From NCBI GenBank assembly GCA_003991915.1, contig RQTK01000340.1, positions 338,819 to 402,818 of the forward strand: a DNA stretch of 64,000 nt. Reading direction: 5' to 3'. The notes beneath the pieces were generated by a model, which was not told where the DNA came from, did no database searches, and was given only the letters and a program-made list of their open reading frames with translations. Shown here in pieces: positions 25,536 to 63,926 of the stretch (the first letter of the stretch is position 1; the number at the start of each line of letters is the position of its first letter). A program made the translations under genes and the position numbers. The DNA comes from Elysia chlorotica. Its lineage: Eukaryota; Mollusca; Gastropoda; Plakobranchidae.

Positions 25536-27785
25536 ACATTACTTTTACATCACAGAAATAGAGCGATATTATAGCTGGGCATCTCGTGATAGCCCTCGGC
25601 TGTTAGAGTAATTAAAAACATTCAGGAGATCTATTTTAGCACTGCTACGTAACTATGACCTCATCGTTGTGCCATTCCTTTGAAAGTTCAAATCTACCAG
25701 TCTTACAGGTCACTGAACTGGAAATGCCTGTTAGTCTATTTACCTCAAGTCCGCTTTCTTTTCATTCTAGAATCTGTCACCTAGCATCGCTTCGTGATCA
25801 CCAGTAATTGTCTTAACACAAGAAACAATTTACAAAGTATTGACAAGTCCCATTAAAATATCTGTAACTGCGTCATTTTCATAATTGAGTTATATACCTG
25901 TCTATCTCATGTCTTCTTTATTGGTATGAATGTGACACTGAATGTGTCACAAGTGTGGACTAAGGTTAGTGAAACAACTCCAAGTGAACGGTCGTGACCG
26001 TTGAAGATGGAGTGTCACATTGGTTACATCGGTGAGAACGAGCAAAAGCACGTTTCAATGTTAATACCTAAACTAATGTTTCTAAATCAAATAAGCAACT
26101 TTATGTAAGTTTGGTTCATGCGTTCTAAATAAACTATACTCCATACAAATATGCTACAACGGTGTGGAAAAAAGCGTCTTATATCCACTCTAAAATCTTT
26201 TTAAAGCTGAGAAAATTCCTGTAAAAACCTTTTAAAAACACAAAATATTGAATAGAATTTTTTCCTCGTATTTTTCATCAGGTATATTGATCAAATACAA
26301 ATATTAAATGTCGCATGTACACGTGATTGTTCGTTTTATGTACACATCAGTCATTATATTCAATCGTTTCGCCTAATCTATGCTATTTACTTCGCAGCGA
26401 TTGGGACACTGAAATTTAAAGTGAATTAAGTGGCATTTCTGGTTATGTAGTTCTTCGATCTTTAAATTGTGGACGGTTCCTGGAAGTAAAAACTCACTGA
26501 ATGGCACGCGTGATCGTCCATATTAAAGTTCAAATCACGTTTTGCCTGGCACTTGATCCACAACTTAACTGGGATTGGCGTAGGAAACTGAGAGAGGTTA
26601 AAATAGTCTCGATTCGTTTGCCTTCAAGCTAAATTCGATATTAAACAAACATTAATTGGAACCGTTATGTGGGCGTCATGGATCTAAATTACTATAATCT
26701 AGTGAATCTATGTTAGACTGTATATGGTTTATCTTCAAAATACCTTTGCCTGAATACAACTCCCCCCCCCCTCTTCCAAAATAAAAAAATTAAAGGAAAG
26801 AACCAAAACAAAAATCTTCGTCTTAAGTACAGGAGTCCGAGGACGATTCAGAAGAATATGAAGTACCTGTATGCATCATTTCTATTTTCAGAATCGCCTC
26901 GACTTAAAAAAAAACAACTGAAGGACAATCGATTGTTGTTTATGAGAGTCACAAGTAGATGGACATTTTAAGACCAAGACGTCGATGTTATACGCCCACC
27001 GACGCCCCTCACTGTCTTGTCAATCAATATCATGAGTATCTCTCAATCTTTTGCTTAGGCCTCACTAAACTATTTACAACTTAAGATCGTGTTGGTCTAA
27101 AACTGTTTTAAAAGTATAAACCTTTTATTTTGGACAACTGATTATCACTTACATTCAAAGCTAATTTTAAATCTTTAGCTTGAAAACTATTCAGATGTGA
27201 TGTGAAAAGACTGAATCTTTGAGATATTTCAAAGGAAGTTAAAAAAAAACAACGAATTGAACCATCATTTTATTGATTCATCATTAATTGTCTCGTTTAT
27301 AACTTGTTGAAAGAAAGTTTATATAATTATGTCCCCCTACACCCCATCCCCGACCCCTTTTTTGTAACAAACATAACATATGAGCCCTAAACAACAGACA
27401 CTAACTTGGATGACTCTACCGATCAAAGTTTAGAAGAAAAACCGGGAATCGTTATCCAACTTTTTTTTCGAAACAATCCGCCGACATTGTCTCTAGATTT
27501 GAACTCTTTTGGGGGAATTCGGAAAAAAACTCACTGTCCCAGTTAAAATAACAATAAATTATTTCTTATTCTAAAAAAAAAATTAATAACTAGCAAAGGC
27601 CCCTATTGCACAGATCAAAAAGTCCTAAAGTGTCTCTTGGCAATTATCCCCCCAAAACAGATTTTAGAACAAAATGTGTCTTCAGAACAAACATTAGTTG
27701 GATTATTGACTCTTTACCTCTATTCTCAGAATCTAAACTATGTTGCAGGCGGATTTTAAAAATGGTGTCTGACAATTGTACATGC
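25536..27785. other. Intergenic DNA without a recognisable gene
   Basis: AT-rich. Two small perfect inverted repeats occur near 25929-25947 (GTGACAC, five bases, GTGTCAC) and near 25987-26002 (AACGGTC, two bases, GACCGTT). No supported exon. Confidence 0.5.
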
Positions 27786-27931
27786 GTCGGCTAAGACAGG
27801 AGTGAAGGTATCCCCGCCCTGGCTCGTGTGTGGCAGCACATAAAATTATCAGACGTTCGTCTTGGGGCCCGTCCACAATATAGCCTATATAGTGCTGCTG
27901 TTGGACGTTAAAACAACCCAACCAACCAACC
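27786..27931 (+). mobile_element. 3' part of the tRNA-derived SINE
   Basis: Matches the intact copy at 29815-30078 from the GTCGGCTAAGACAGGAG segment through TATCCCCGCCCT, GTGTGGCAGCACATAAAA, CCACAATATAGCC and a short (AACC)n tail. The tRNA head is absent. Confidence 0.85.
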
Positions 27932-28821
27932 AGCAGTTACAGAGAGGGCATACCATGGGGTAGGTCTAGCCAGCCACATGAATACATTAGGCTAACGACA
28001 AAATCAGACTAAGTCTAGCTGTGCAGAACTGCACATGACCTATTAGAGGATGGGACTAAACCGCCTTCGCGTCAAACATAGAAGCCCACGCAGAGCTTCA
28101 AGGTTCATGTAGGGCCTACATTGCTGGGAAAATGCACGAGTCAACGATACCTTTCATTGACATTCGGTCTACAATTTGCACATGTTGAGATATTTTGTCT
28201 TAATGGAAAGGCAACCAATAATTATAGAATAAACACCAATAATGATAATTGGACTTTTTTTTAGTTTTAGGATCACAACGATCATCTTGTTGTTTCTGTC
28301 ATTTTTTTTGCTAATCGATATACAAGTTGATTATGTGTTGAATAACTGTTGGATTATTAATTCGACTTATATTTTTAAAGCCTTATATTAAACTGAATTC
28401 CCATATATAGATCTCGTAAATATTTCCGAATGTGATTGTCTGCTTATTAAAAACATGCGAGTAAGGAAAAATTCACTCCTGATTAAATATTTTGAAGACG
28501 CATTATATCTATAATATGTCTAGACTTCATTTCTAGTTTTAATTCGAAATTTTCATCGTGGATGAAAGCAGGATTCTTTGAGAACAAGGAACATCTCTGT
28601 TTGTTTTAGATGTTGGGCTATGTCTAATTAACCTCGACCGAATTTGTCTGCGCAAAAATATGCAAATACTTTCCTCGTTAGCTTAGGCAAACAGTAAGTA
28701 CACATTGCGCAACGCCGTCGTGAAATAATGTAGGTCAGTTGTGCTCAATCAATTTATGTTCTTATTCATTATATTTTTTTTTTATTTATAATGTGTGATG
28801 TATCGATGTTCTAATTGTTCC

Positions 28822-29707
28822 AGAATCGTTTTTAGCTGCATCTGGAGATTCTGTGTCTTCATGAACATTTACTCTACGATAAAAATTACTTCGATACATA
28901 AAGAAGGGTAGAGCAGGCGGAGTGAGGTGGGAAGGGATGGGTAACGGATAGAAAATAGAATTATCGGAGAAGTAGAAATGTCAACAGATCAGTTACTAAG
29001 AACTTTTACATTAGATAAAATAAAAGTGTTCCTTATTATGGGTATTTATAATAGTACAGTTATTTCTATATTTCAGCTCACACTTAAAATATAAAGATTA
29101 AATGCCATTGAGATATTCCGCAAAGATGGTTTTATGTTATTTTTCTTGTGTATTGTTCAATGTTTTTTTTAAAATTCCTAATCATGATTTTTTCGCAAAT
29201 TTTTTAATATCAAATCCATGCCGATACAAGAAGAATCTGTCCCACCTACTTCCAATGGGTTTTTATCCTGAATCGTGTTTATCTCCATCTGGGGATGCTG
29301 TGTCCTCATGAACATTTACTCTATGACAAAAATTACTTCGATACGTAAAGAATGGGAGAGCAGGCGGAGTGAGGTGGGAAGGGATGGGTAACGGAGAGAA
29401 AATAGAATTATCGGAAAAGTAGAAATGTCAACAGATCAATTACTAAGAAGTTTTACATTAGGTAAAATTAAAAGTATTCGTTATTATGGGTATTTATAAT
29501 AGTTAAGTTATTTCTATATTTCAGCTCACACTTAAAATATAAAGATTAAATGCCATTGAGCTCTTCGGAAAAGATGGTTTTATGTTATTTTTCTTGTGTA
29601 TTGTTCAATGTTTTTTTTAAATTCCTAATCATGATTTTTTCGCAATTTTTTATATCAAATCCATGCCGATATAAGAGGAATCTGTCCCACCTACTTCCAA
29701 TAGGTTT
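28822..29707. repeat. Tandem duplication, 447-bp period
   Basis: Units at about 28822-29258 and 29269-29707 align with small substitutions and indels throughout. Both contain TGTGTC(T/C)TCATGAACATT, GCAGGCGGAGTGAGGTGGGA and TCTGTCCCACCTACTTCCAA. No gene is inside. Confidence 0.92.
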
Positions 29708-29800
29708 TTTTCCTGTGTAGAGCATTGATTAATTTCAGTATCCCTGACCTCAACCCTTGAGATGTACAAAATACGACCCGCCGAATGACTGGCGGGTGCT

Positions 29801-30092
29801 CTGATCCCCCAGTGGGCGTGGTGGTCCAGGGGTAGAACATCGGCTTCCGACGCAAAAGGTCCCGAGTTCGAATCCTGGCTGTTGCGTTCCTTACTGGTTG
29901 GGTCGGTGTCAGTATAATGTGAGCGGCTGAGACAGGAGTCATGGTATCCCCGCCCTGTCTCGTGTGTGGCAGCATATAAAATTGTCAGACGTCCGTCTTA
30001 GGGCCCGTCCACAATATAGCCTATATAGTGCTGCTGTTGGACGTTAAACCAACCCAACCAACCAACCAACCAACCAACCTGATCCCCCAGTG
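29801..30092 (+). mobile_element. Full-length tRNA-derived SINE with 14-bp target duplication
   Basis: The body spans 29815-30078. The head has pol III A-box-like TGGTCCAGGGGTA and B-box-like GAGTTCGAATCC motifs in tRNA spacing. A central CTGGTTGGGTCGGTGTCAGT follows, then the GACAGGAGTCATGG, TATCCCCGCCC and TCAGACGTCC segments, a 3' end with TGCTGTTGGACGTTAAACC, and an (AACC)n tail. The 14-bp CTGATCCCCCAGTG occurs on both sides (29801-29814 and 30079-30092), which marks a clean retrotransposition event. It is the best reference copy of the family in this window. Confidence 0.93.
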
Positions 30093-31328
30093 TTTGAATT
30101 TTTACCCTGGGATAACTAAAATCAGTTATTTCAATTTCGTTAATGTTTTACAGTAAAACGTTTGCAACCTGTTTACTTCCAATACTTTTCCTTGACATTC
30201 CATTATTACGTTCACTACTCACACACTAACCATGTTTACTTGAAAACCATTGTAATAGTCAACTCCAGAAAACGATCTTTTTCTCGATTTCGATTAATTT
30301 CACAACCGCCTACGCAAGCACGCTACCTCCTCCCCCTCCAGAGTGAGGTACTTATCTGTTCGATGCGAGATGCTCGCGGAGGAGAATAAAATTATCACAG
30401 GAGACAAATCTGCAGCGATTACCCATCGATCAACCAATCAATAGTCCTGACATGCAGGCAAACGTGACTGAAACCTGTTCACTTCAGCCCACATGTCACA
30501 CTCTTAACATAACTGGTATAGTCAGATGTTCTTATTCAAAAAAGTATATTAGTCAGTACATATGTTTTATATTGTGTCATAGGATCTTAAGTTATACTTT
30601 AAATAAAGTGCAAATAAGGAATATCAAAAGGACATTTGCTTACATCATGTATTGTGTTATATGTTACACTCCGAACTTCTGGTCACGTGGTCCACTTATC
30701 AAGTTTTATAACTTCATGTTTCCCTATGTAATTGTCCATACCACTCTGTATTAGGTTCTTAATTTTATATAATATACTATAAAAACCATAAAAATATATG
30801 TGTTTGGAGCAGTAATCAAAACATACAAAATACGAGTTGGAAATGATTTTGAGATGTTAATGCCAAAACCAGAATTCTTGGTACTCCCCTGTCACCCCTT
30901 TAAATGTTTTTCCACAAAGTTCACGTGCGTGAAATTTCTATAATCGCTAAAACAACAGACTAATTTTGTTTTGGAAGGTGTCGTGAAATATTGAGAGACT
31001 TTTGTAGATTGGTCTAGATTGTAGATGATGATAATGTCATGAAAAGCAATTTGTCTCCATGATAATCTGTTTACAGTTAAAGGAAGCATTGATTAAATGA
31101 AGTCATCGATACACTTCAATCGATCTCAGTGTTGAACTAAGGAATGAAGGATATTGTTTTTTGACCTTTGTGTGATATAGATTTATTATTGTGTAATACA
31201 TTTTTATTAATCGGTGGTTAGCGGGCGTGAGGTGTGGGTGTATAGGTGTGTTTACCTCTTTTATAATTATTCTTCATCTTTATCTGTCTCTGTGCCTGTC
31301 TCTTTCACTCTCGCGCTCTCTTTCTGTG

Positions 31329-31385
<57 letters not shown>

Positions 31386-32742
31386 ATCTCTTGCCTGCTC
31401 TCTCTCTCCATCTCTTCCTCTCACTCTTTCTCTCTCTCTAGGTCTGTCTGTCTGTCTGTCTTTGTCTGTCTATCTCTCTCTCTCTCTATCTCTCTCTCTA
31501 TTTCTTTATTTCTCTCTCTCTCATACACTCTTTGTTTTGTTTACGTCTGTTCTAATTTGCTCTCAATTGTTCCTCTCCTTCTTGGGTGTGGGTGTGTGTG
31601 TGTATTGTTTATGTTTGTTGCGTCACTACTTATTGTATATGTTAAATGTATTCTACGGCATTCATAGTTTATCTTTGTATCTTGCACTTTATATTTATAG
31701 TCTTAAGCTATGACAAATAAATTTTATTTTAAATATTTTATCACACTTTTTTTTTCTTTCAGTTTTATAATTGTTTTAATTTAAACCATGTCGCTATTGA
31801 CATAGATTACCTGAATTTAATAAAAAAAAACAACTCAGAAAGCACAAGTTGGACGAGATTCACAACTTCCTCCATCCCCATTGTTTGGGAAATCTTCCAG
31901 TATGACGTTACTGCATAATATCTGGTTCTTGGCACGTTCATAAAATGTGAAGAGTAACAGCGAGCGATGATTACATAAATGTTTACGGAGTATAATTATT
32001 TTAAGAACTTCAAACGTCTTGCCTCAGTGTTGTGCTGTTGCCAGACTCCAACAGGTCTCAGCAGTGTGGGCAATGTCAGGCATCAGCTTGAACACTGATG
32101 ACAGGAATGTCGGGAAATCCCATAAACAGAATGGAAAACTTAACTTCGTATTTTTAGGTACGCGACAATAATATTATTTTTAAGTTGTTTTTTTTTTTAA
32201 ACTAGGTAACTACAAAATAATGCTTTTAATAAGATAAGTCCCATTTTTTCTGTTAAAATGTACTAGGGAGGGGGTATAACTAAGGTTTCTCTTATAATTT
32301 ATAGTTTTTCTATATTATTTCCCCTTACTTTTCAACTCTCCAGCTCAGGTGTTTATTTTAGTTTATTCAGTATATTTAAGTTAAAAAGCAACCTAATTGG
32401 CCAACCGAATTTTTTTGGATCATAAATATTGTTTTGTCGAAATCTTTACTTACAGTTGTTTCTAAAATTACATAATTAAGACGTGATCTAGTCTTGCTAT
32501 GTAGGGACTCCCTGGTAAATTTATGAGATCTTAAACAAAGGAAGATTTTTAATAGAGAGAAAAATAAAACTTATCAGAGGGACGAATGCCTAAAAGCGTT
32601 AGTCACGGTCTGGAGAGATCGTTGCCGCCATGATAAGATCGGATAAATGCAACGGACACTTTTACAGGAGAAACGGAAAAACGTCTTTTGATACAGGTTT
32701 CAATCCCCGACTAGACCACCTTGTTACCTCCTAGTCGGTGTA
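30093..32742. other. Intergenic DNA without a recognisable gene
   Basis: AT-rich sequence with a CT-rich tract at about 31300-31525. No supported exon on either strand. Confidence 0.5.
31300..31525. repeat. (CT)n and (TCTG)n pyrimidine tract
   Basis: Interrupted CT runs with a short (GTCT)n block near 31441-31460. The Ser/Leu-rich frames are artefacts. Confidence 0.92.
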
Positions 32743-32845
32743 CCGTAAGAACAACGTCGCGGTAGCTTACGATTCTTCCTAAGAATAATATGCGATAAAC
32801 AAGGATTACGACGAGTCGTAAGCTACGGTGATTTTGAACTTACGG
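32743..32845. repeat. Palindromic (hairpin) repeat element
   Basis: Left arm 32743-32778 and right arm 32808-32845 are imperfect reverse complements sharing CCGTAAG, CGGTAGCTTACGA and related segments around a ~30-bp AT-rich spacer. Related sequence occurs at 18976-19016 and 50868-50945, so this looks like a small dispersed palindromic or MITE-like family. Confidence 0.7.
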
Positions 32846-33586
32846 CCCGTTGTCAGTTTAATTTTACCGGCGGATACATAATGATGTTGTGTTACCTTCA
32901 CTCTGTCTGTGTAAATACTGTAATGCAGCACGTAAAAAATATTATATTTTGCGACTGATAGTCGTAAAGGATCCCCTGAACGGAACCTCAGAGACGTTAT
33001 ACATACAAACAGAAACGTCACTCTTAAGCACCGGTGACAAAGTCGATTAGTTCGGGAAACCGAAAAGTTGTAGTTTTTTTTTTTACTTTATAAACGCATT
33101 ATTTCGAGCAATTTTAGCTAATAGTCTAACCCATTGTTTTTCAATTTTGATTTTGCTCCGTTCACCTATGAAAACTAAATGGGTTCTCAATACATTAGTA
33201 ATTTATACCTAAATCGATACATCAAACGCATTCCAACAATAAACATTGCAATATAACATTTCTTCCTAACACAGGCATCCGTTTCTGACCTGCAAAAAGA
33301 TCGGGTAGGAAAAAAATTGTTTACATGATTGTTTACATTCTAAAGAAAACTTAGCAACCAGTTGTGTTTCTACACAAATGTATGCCGATTTCTGCTTTTA
33401 GTATATTGAGAAACAGCAACGCATACGTTTTATCGTTTAAAACCCTTAAAGCCACCTTGATTGTTTACTGATCACTGAATAGTTCGGGATCATTTGCAAC
33501 ATATATACAGTGGAATATAAGGGAATAGAGTGTACTAAGGCACTTCAAATAGTTTGTCTAGCTCGTCTGAATAGCATATTCCGTTA

Positions 33587-33587
<1 letters not shown>

Positions 33588-33619
<32 letters not shown>
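33588..33619. repeat. (TG)n microsatellite
   Basis: TG run; a second shorter run lies near 33655-33666. Confidence 0.92.
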
Positions 33620-33620
<1 letters not shown>

Positions 33621-34271
33621 TTCGCAGTGTTTGTTGAAAAATAGATCAAATCCCGTGTGTGTGTGTCCAAAAATTGTGGTGTGTAACATAATATTATTCT
33701 GCTTGACTGTTTCAAAATGCTATCTTTTTAAATGTTTAGTCTTTTTCAGAGAATAAAACGGTGAGGTTTATCCAGTAGTTTAACCTTCAATATTAAAACA
33801 TTACCTTTGTTCTACTAACATTCATATAAAGTAAGTATCTAATTGGGTTAATAAAAAAATCAACCAGGCTAATTTGATTAATGAAAAAGGTGAACTGATC
33901 AAAGTAACACAGACATTGAGGAGAAATCGACAAAGCAACATGCAGAGTGTTAAGCTTGACAACAAATTCGTTTGTACAGTTTTGAATATCGTTCTGAAAA
34001 AATAAAAAAGTGTAACTTATTTGTTTTGACAACAAAGAATAAAAAATAAATGGAAACATTAAACAATGAAAGATCGTATGTGCAACAAAGTTTTTTTTTT
34101 TTAATCGAGGGAACAAAATTAACCAACGGATAGATACAAGTGTGTAGAAAAAAAAACGACAGGAGAGTAAATACATCCGTAGGCAGAAAATCGGAAAAAA
34201 AATACGATAAAACATGACAGACATTTCACACAAAAAATAACTACGAAAATGTTAATGTTTCTTGTATAAAC

Positions 34272-34277
34272 TTTATT
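34272..34277 (-). promoter_or_regulatory. Candidate poly(A) signal of the IgGFc-binding-like receptor gene
   Basis: The minus strand reads AATAAA about 485 bp after the stop codon at 34762. It would give a 3' UTR of ordinary length. Position alone supports it. Confidence 0.35.
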
Positions 34278-34761
34278 TTCTAAATATTTTACTTAAAGTC
34301 GAATCGAAAATCAAAAGCCATCCGCATGAGCGAGGAAATTGGAATTTAAAAAAAATAAACGGAGTTAGTCCAAGTGCACAAAAATCATAAAACAATGTAC
34401 AATTTATGCAACTGAGGAAACTGATTGTTTCATTCAACAAAGTGAACATTAAAAGGATGACCATTATTCTTTCAATTTAAAAAAAATGGAAATTTTTTCT
34501 TGTTCTAACGTAAAACGTGTCGGAAATTTTAAAGAACAGGAGAACAATAAATGTACAAAATGTGATTTTAACACGGGTGTGCCAGGCAGCAATAAACATG
34601 CACCTTTTTCTAACATATCACTTTGAGTAATACTATTGTCTTTCATCCTCAAGGGCTCAATCGGCTCAATCGATGTCTCTTTGGGCTAAACCACTGTCTT
34701 TTTTAGCTGTGTCGTTGTTTTTGTTTTGTTTTTAAAGGGTGAAGAGGGGGAGGGGGGCAGT

Positions 34762-52631
<17,870 letters not shown>

Positions 52632-54821
52632 GGCAGTGAAATAGGTTCAACGAAGTCAGAGCGCTTTATTCACTGTTTTTTTTTCTTTTTTGGAGACAAA
52701 GCAAATTCAATCAGCTTACTTTAGGGTTAAACCACTCAAGAGGTTTGATAGAATCATTTTGTAAATTGACATAGAATCTAGATCTATGTAAAGAATTATT
52801 AATTTGAAATAAGATTGATCGGAAATAAGGAGAGAGAAGAAAACCAGAAGTTTTCCGTAAACATTTTTTCACAAATCTAAATTTTAAATAGATCTAGTTC
52901 TAGGTCTAATGTTTTCTCAAATGTATATACAGATTGACGATTAATTTTCACTATGGTCTAACGTGTTTCATATAATTTTTATTAAAATACAAACCAATGC
53001 TTCTTCTTCTTCTTCTTTGGTGTATGCCCGCCTTCATCAAGTTGAAGATTCTGGCATTTTTGATCCGGTCCGGTTAGCTGTGAGCCCTACGAGTTAGAGT
53101 GAGGGGGGGGGGGTATGGGATATAAAGTATGTAGATCTTGATATAAAGTATAGATCTAGTTCTAGGTCTAATGTTTTCTCAAAAGTATACCCAGATTAAA
53201 GTAAAGATTTTGATATTGATTTAGATTAGAACTAGACCCAGCATTATATCTGGCTGTTGATCATAATTATTATAACAATTTAGATATAGATCTAGATCTA
53301 GATAATGCAGTAAGAAAGCTACGTTGAGAGCCTAACCTTATTTAGTTTTTTTACACAGGTAAAAACTGGGGTCTAGATTATGTGCTGCTGTTTGATATTA
53401 ACCAGCTCAACTTAACTCATCATTGTTAACAATTCGAAAATAATAACGATTTGCTAAGACAATACTTCCAAATTTTATCACCACTGGAATGAAGAATCAA
53501 ACACTTAATTAACATAATAATACTGAGAGTTGTTTCCTCTTATCTTTCAAAAGTTCGTTCAACATTGATAAACCGATTATGACAATTTTTGTACAATCAT
53601 TGTTGAATTCTCGGGCGATGCGAAGGGGTGCAATTTAGAAATCATAATTTCTGCAAACCAGATAATAATATACAAATGTATTGGTTACCGGTACTTAATT
53701 TTTCTCATTGCTTTTAGTAACTCAAGGCATCTTCATCCATAGTCATCAAGGATTATGTTTTAAAAAATTTGTTTTCCTCATCAAGCCCAAATAAAAAAAT
53801 TCTTTACACGATATGTCGATTCATATTAGCCTTAAAACAGCCATAACATTAAAAACATATGAATATTAACATAACGTTCAAAATACTCCATAATAAATTA
53901 TGTTTACAGATTTAAAGTTCTGTTCCTTTTATATGTCTTTCTCTTTAATTTTTGGGCTTAGTATGCAGCTTTGAATTAAAGCTCCAATCTTTCTACTGAT
54001 CTTATTTTTAGTGTAACATAATCCTATTAAGATTCTTTCCTAGTCTTGCCTGTTAAACGCTCTACGGAAAGAAAAAAAGGAAGTGTGAATTCGCATGTTT
54101 CATCATTTGTCTTTTTTCTGAATGCTCTTTGGTTATTTTGTTTCAAAGAAAAACTCATTGCTCATACTTATTTGATCCTGATGTTTTATCCTGTGAGGTA
54201 ATGCGAAATAACGATTGAGTTTTACATGATTAATCAGTCTTTGGTAACAATCAAATCGCATTTAACTTTTTATGACTACCAAGTCTCAAAAATACTGTTT
54301 AAGAAAGCTATGAACTAAAGTGATATTCCTAGTATAGGTGAATAACTATTCATCGATACCATGAAAGCGAATACCACTGGAAAAATTGTGACGATTATTG
54401 GTGTGTGCGTGTGTGAGGAACAGAAATGGAAAATTGGAAAATTGATCAAATAACAAACAGGTGAGTAGATAATTATATTAGAATCTGTCTGAAATGTCTG
54501 TTCTGTGCCAATTTGTCCATTTGCTTATTTTATTGATTATTCAAATTCACGGTAAATATTCTGTAACTCCATATTTCTGTTTAACGGTGAGATTGGCTTT
54601 CAGTACTTCGTACTACTACCATAAATTGTGATGTGAGACATTTCTTTCTAAAATGTGAGCGGTAAGAACATCAGCTGTAAGTGTTTTTTCTTATAATTAC
54701 TTAAAAACAGAAGTTTTTGATGTTTGTGACACATAACCATATTTTTATACTCAGTTATCACTGCTTTAACAAAAATGTTTGACATACAGAATACAGGTAA
54801 AGAGGGGAGTAAGAGTGAGAA

Positions 54822-54825
<4 letters not shown>

Positions 54826-54872
<47 letters not shown>
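54826..54872. repeat. (GA)n microsatellite
   Basis: GA run directly upstream of an (ACAG)n array. Confidence 0.95.
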
Positions 54873-54879
<7 letters not shown>

Positions 54880-54883
54880 GGGG

Positions 54884-54885
<2 letters not shown>

Positions 54886-54971
<86 letters not shown>

Positions 54972-54991
54972 TAGACAGACAGACAGACAGG
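54886..54991. repeat. (ACAG)n tetranucleotide array
   Basis: About 25 units of ACAG with one ATAG interruption. Confidence 0.97.
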
Positions 54992-55754
54992 TAGAGACAG
55001 AAAGAGAAATGGTGAGGTTAGTGCCTTATCGTAAACACTACAGCGATCGATTTAGCCAAGGATTAAATGTATCAGTTGATCCAGTTAAAAAAAAAACTGT
55101 TGTTAATTATTGACGTACAAAATAACACCATAAACATATTGGTTTCATTAGAGATTTTCATTTATTAAAATTAATTACAAAGTGTACACCCACTGAGACA
55201 GGTTAAAATTCAGTTTAGAGCATTGTGTGCCGGAAAAGTGTGTAAATGGGGTGAGATAAAGGCAGAGGCTCTATAGTCCGTCTCTGATAAAGGTGTGCCC
55301 TTGCTCATATTCTTATCTGTATGTATGTGTATCAACAAAACACCAAAAAAGGTGTGATTTTTTTTTACAAAAATGATAACTTTAGCAGAAAAAATACATA
55401 ATATTGACCAGTAGAACTGGCTAAAACAGGTGCTTGTAAACAAACTGTGCTTGAGCATATCGGTTTCTGCTGTACAAAATACATCAATAAAATAAAAGAA
55501 AGAAGAGGGTTTGTAAATTAATAAGCATAGTTCAGGCACATTTGAGGGGTAATAGTCAGGCCAATCTTTTATCTTAAATATTTAATTTATATTATTAGTG
55601 TAAAATGTCTATCGTGCCGCTAAAGTGTTAAGGCATGTGAAAGAAAAAAAAACATTTTCTATTAATAACAAATATATGCAAACGTAAAATGAACAGTGCA
55701 AGGTTTTTATCTCATGGCAATAAGGTGAAGTATCCTAAATAAATTGGTGTGTGG

Positions 55755-55988
55755 GAAGGTGGTAGTCCTGGAGTAGTACATCGACTTCCGACGCAGGAGG
55801 TCCGAGGTTCGAGTCCTGGAGATTTCGCTCCCTACTGGTTGGGTCGGTGTCAGTTTTATGTGACCGGCTCAGGCAGAAGTCTTGTCTGGTGTGTGGCAGC
55901 ATAAAAATTGTCAGACGTCAGTCTTGGGGCCCTCCACAATATTGCCTTTTTATTGCTTATGTTGAACGCTAAGCTAACTCAACTCAAC
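55755..55988 (+). mobile_element. tRNA-derived SINE downstream of the cyclase gene
   Basis: Near full length: GGTAGTCCTGGAGTAGTACA head, GGTCCGAGGTTCGAGTCCTG B box, CTACTGGTTGGGTCGGTGTC core, AATTGTCAGACGTCAGTCTT and an (AACTC)n-like tail. It lies antisense, about 145 bp past the cyclase stop codon, so it may fall in the 3' UTR. Confidence 0.88.
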
Positions 55989-56132
55989 AAATAGATATGA
56001 CCATCGTCATACAATAAAATATTACACATCATATTATTTTTCTTATTTAATAAATGAGCAAAAACTCATAAAATGTAATACTTAACAACATTTTGTACAC
56101 TTTTATAAATAACTGATAAAAACAAAAACAAT

Positions 56133-63847
<7,715 letters not shown>

Positions 63848-63876
<29 letters not shown>

Positions 63877-63877
63877 G
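63848..63877. repeat. (CA/TG)n run forming the exon A acceptor tract
   Basis: On the coding strand a (TG)n run ends in TGCAG, which is the acceptor of exon A. Confidence 0.95.
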
Positions 63878-63921
63878 ATGGATAAACAAAGAACTGAATA
63901 ATAAATAATAATAGTTCTGTT

Positions 63922-63926
63922 GATGG

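Larger units (their letters stand above)
52632..56132. other. Intergenic interval between the receptor and the guanylyl cyclase
   Basis: It must hold the promoter and 5' UTR of the receptor and the 3' UTR of the cyclase. Candidate cyclase poly(A) signals (AATAAA on minus) lie at about 55161-55166 and 55946-55951. It also contains GA and ACAG microsatellites and a SINE at 55755-55988. No further gene is recognised. Confidence 0.5.

Noticed and set aside
29815..29890. Possible functional tRNA gene
   Set aside because: The head has A- and B-box-like motifs but is the 5' end of a SINE with tail and target duplication, and the acceptor stem is not intact.
33793..34233. 146-residue minus-strand ORF rich in Phe and Tyr
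   Set aside because: AT-rich compositional ORF downstream of the receptor's candidate poly(A) site, with no recognisable motif.
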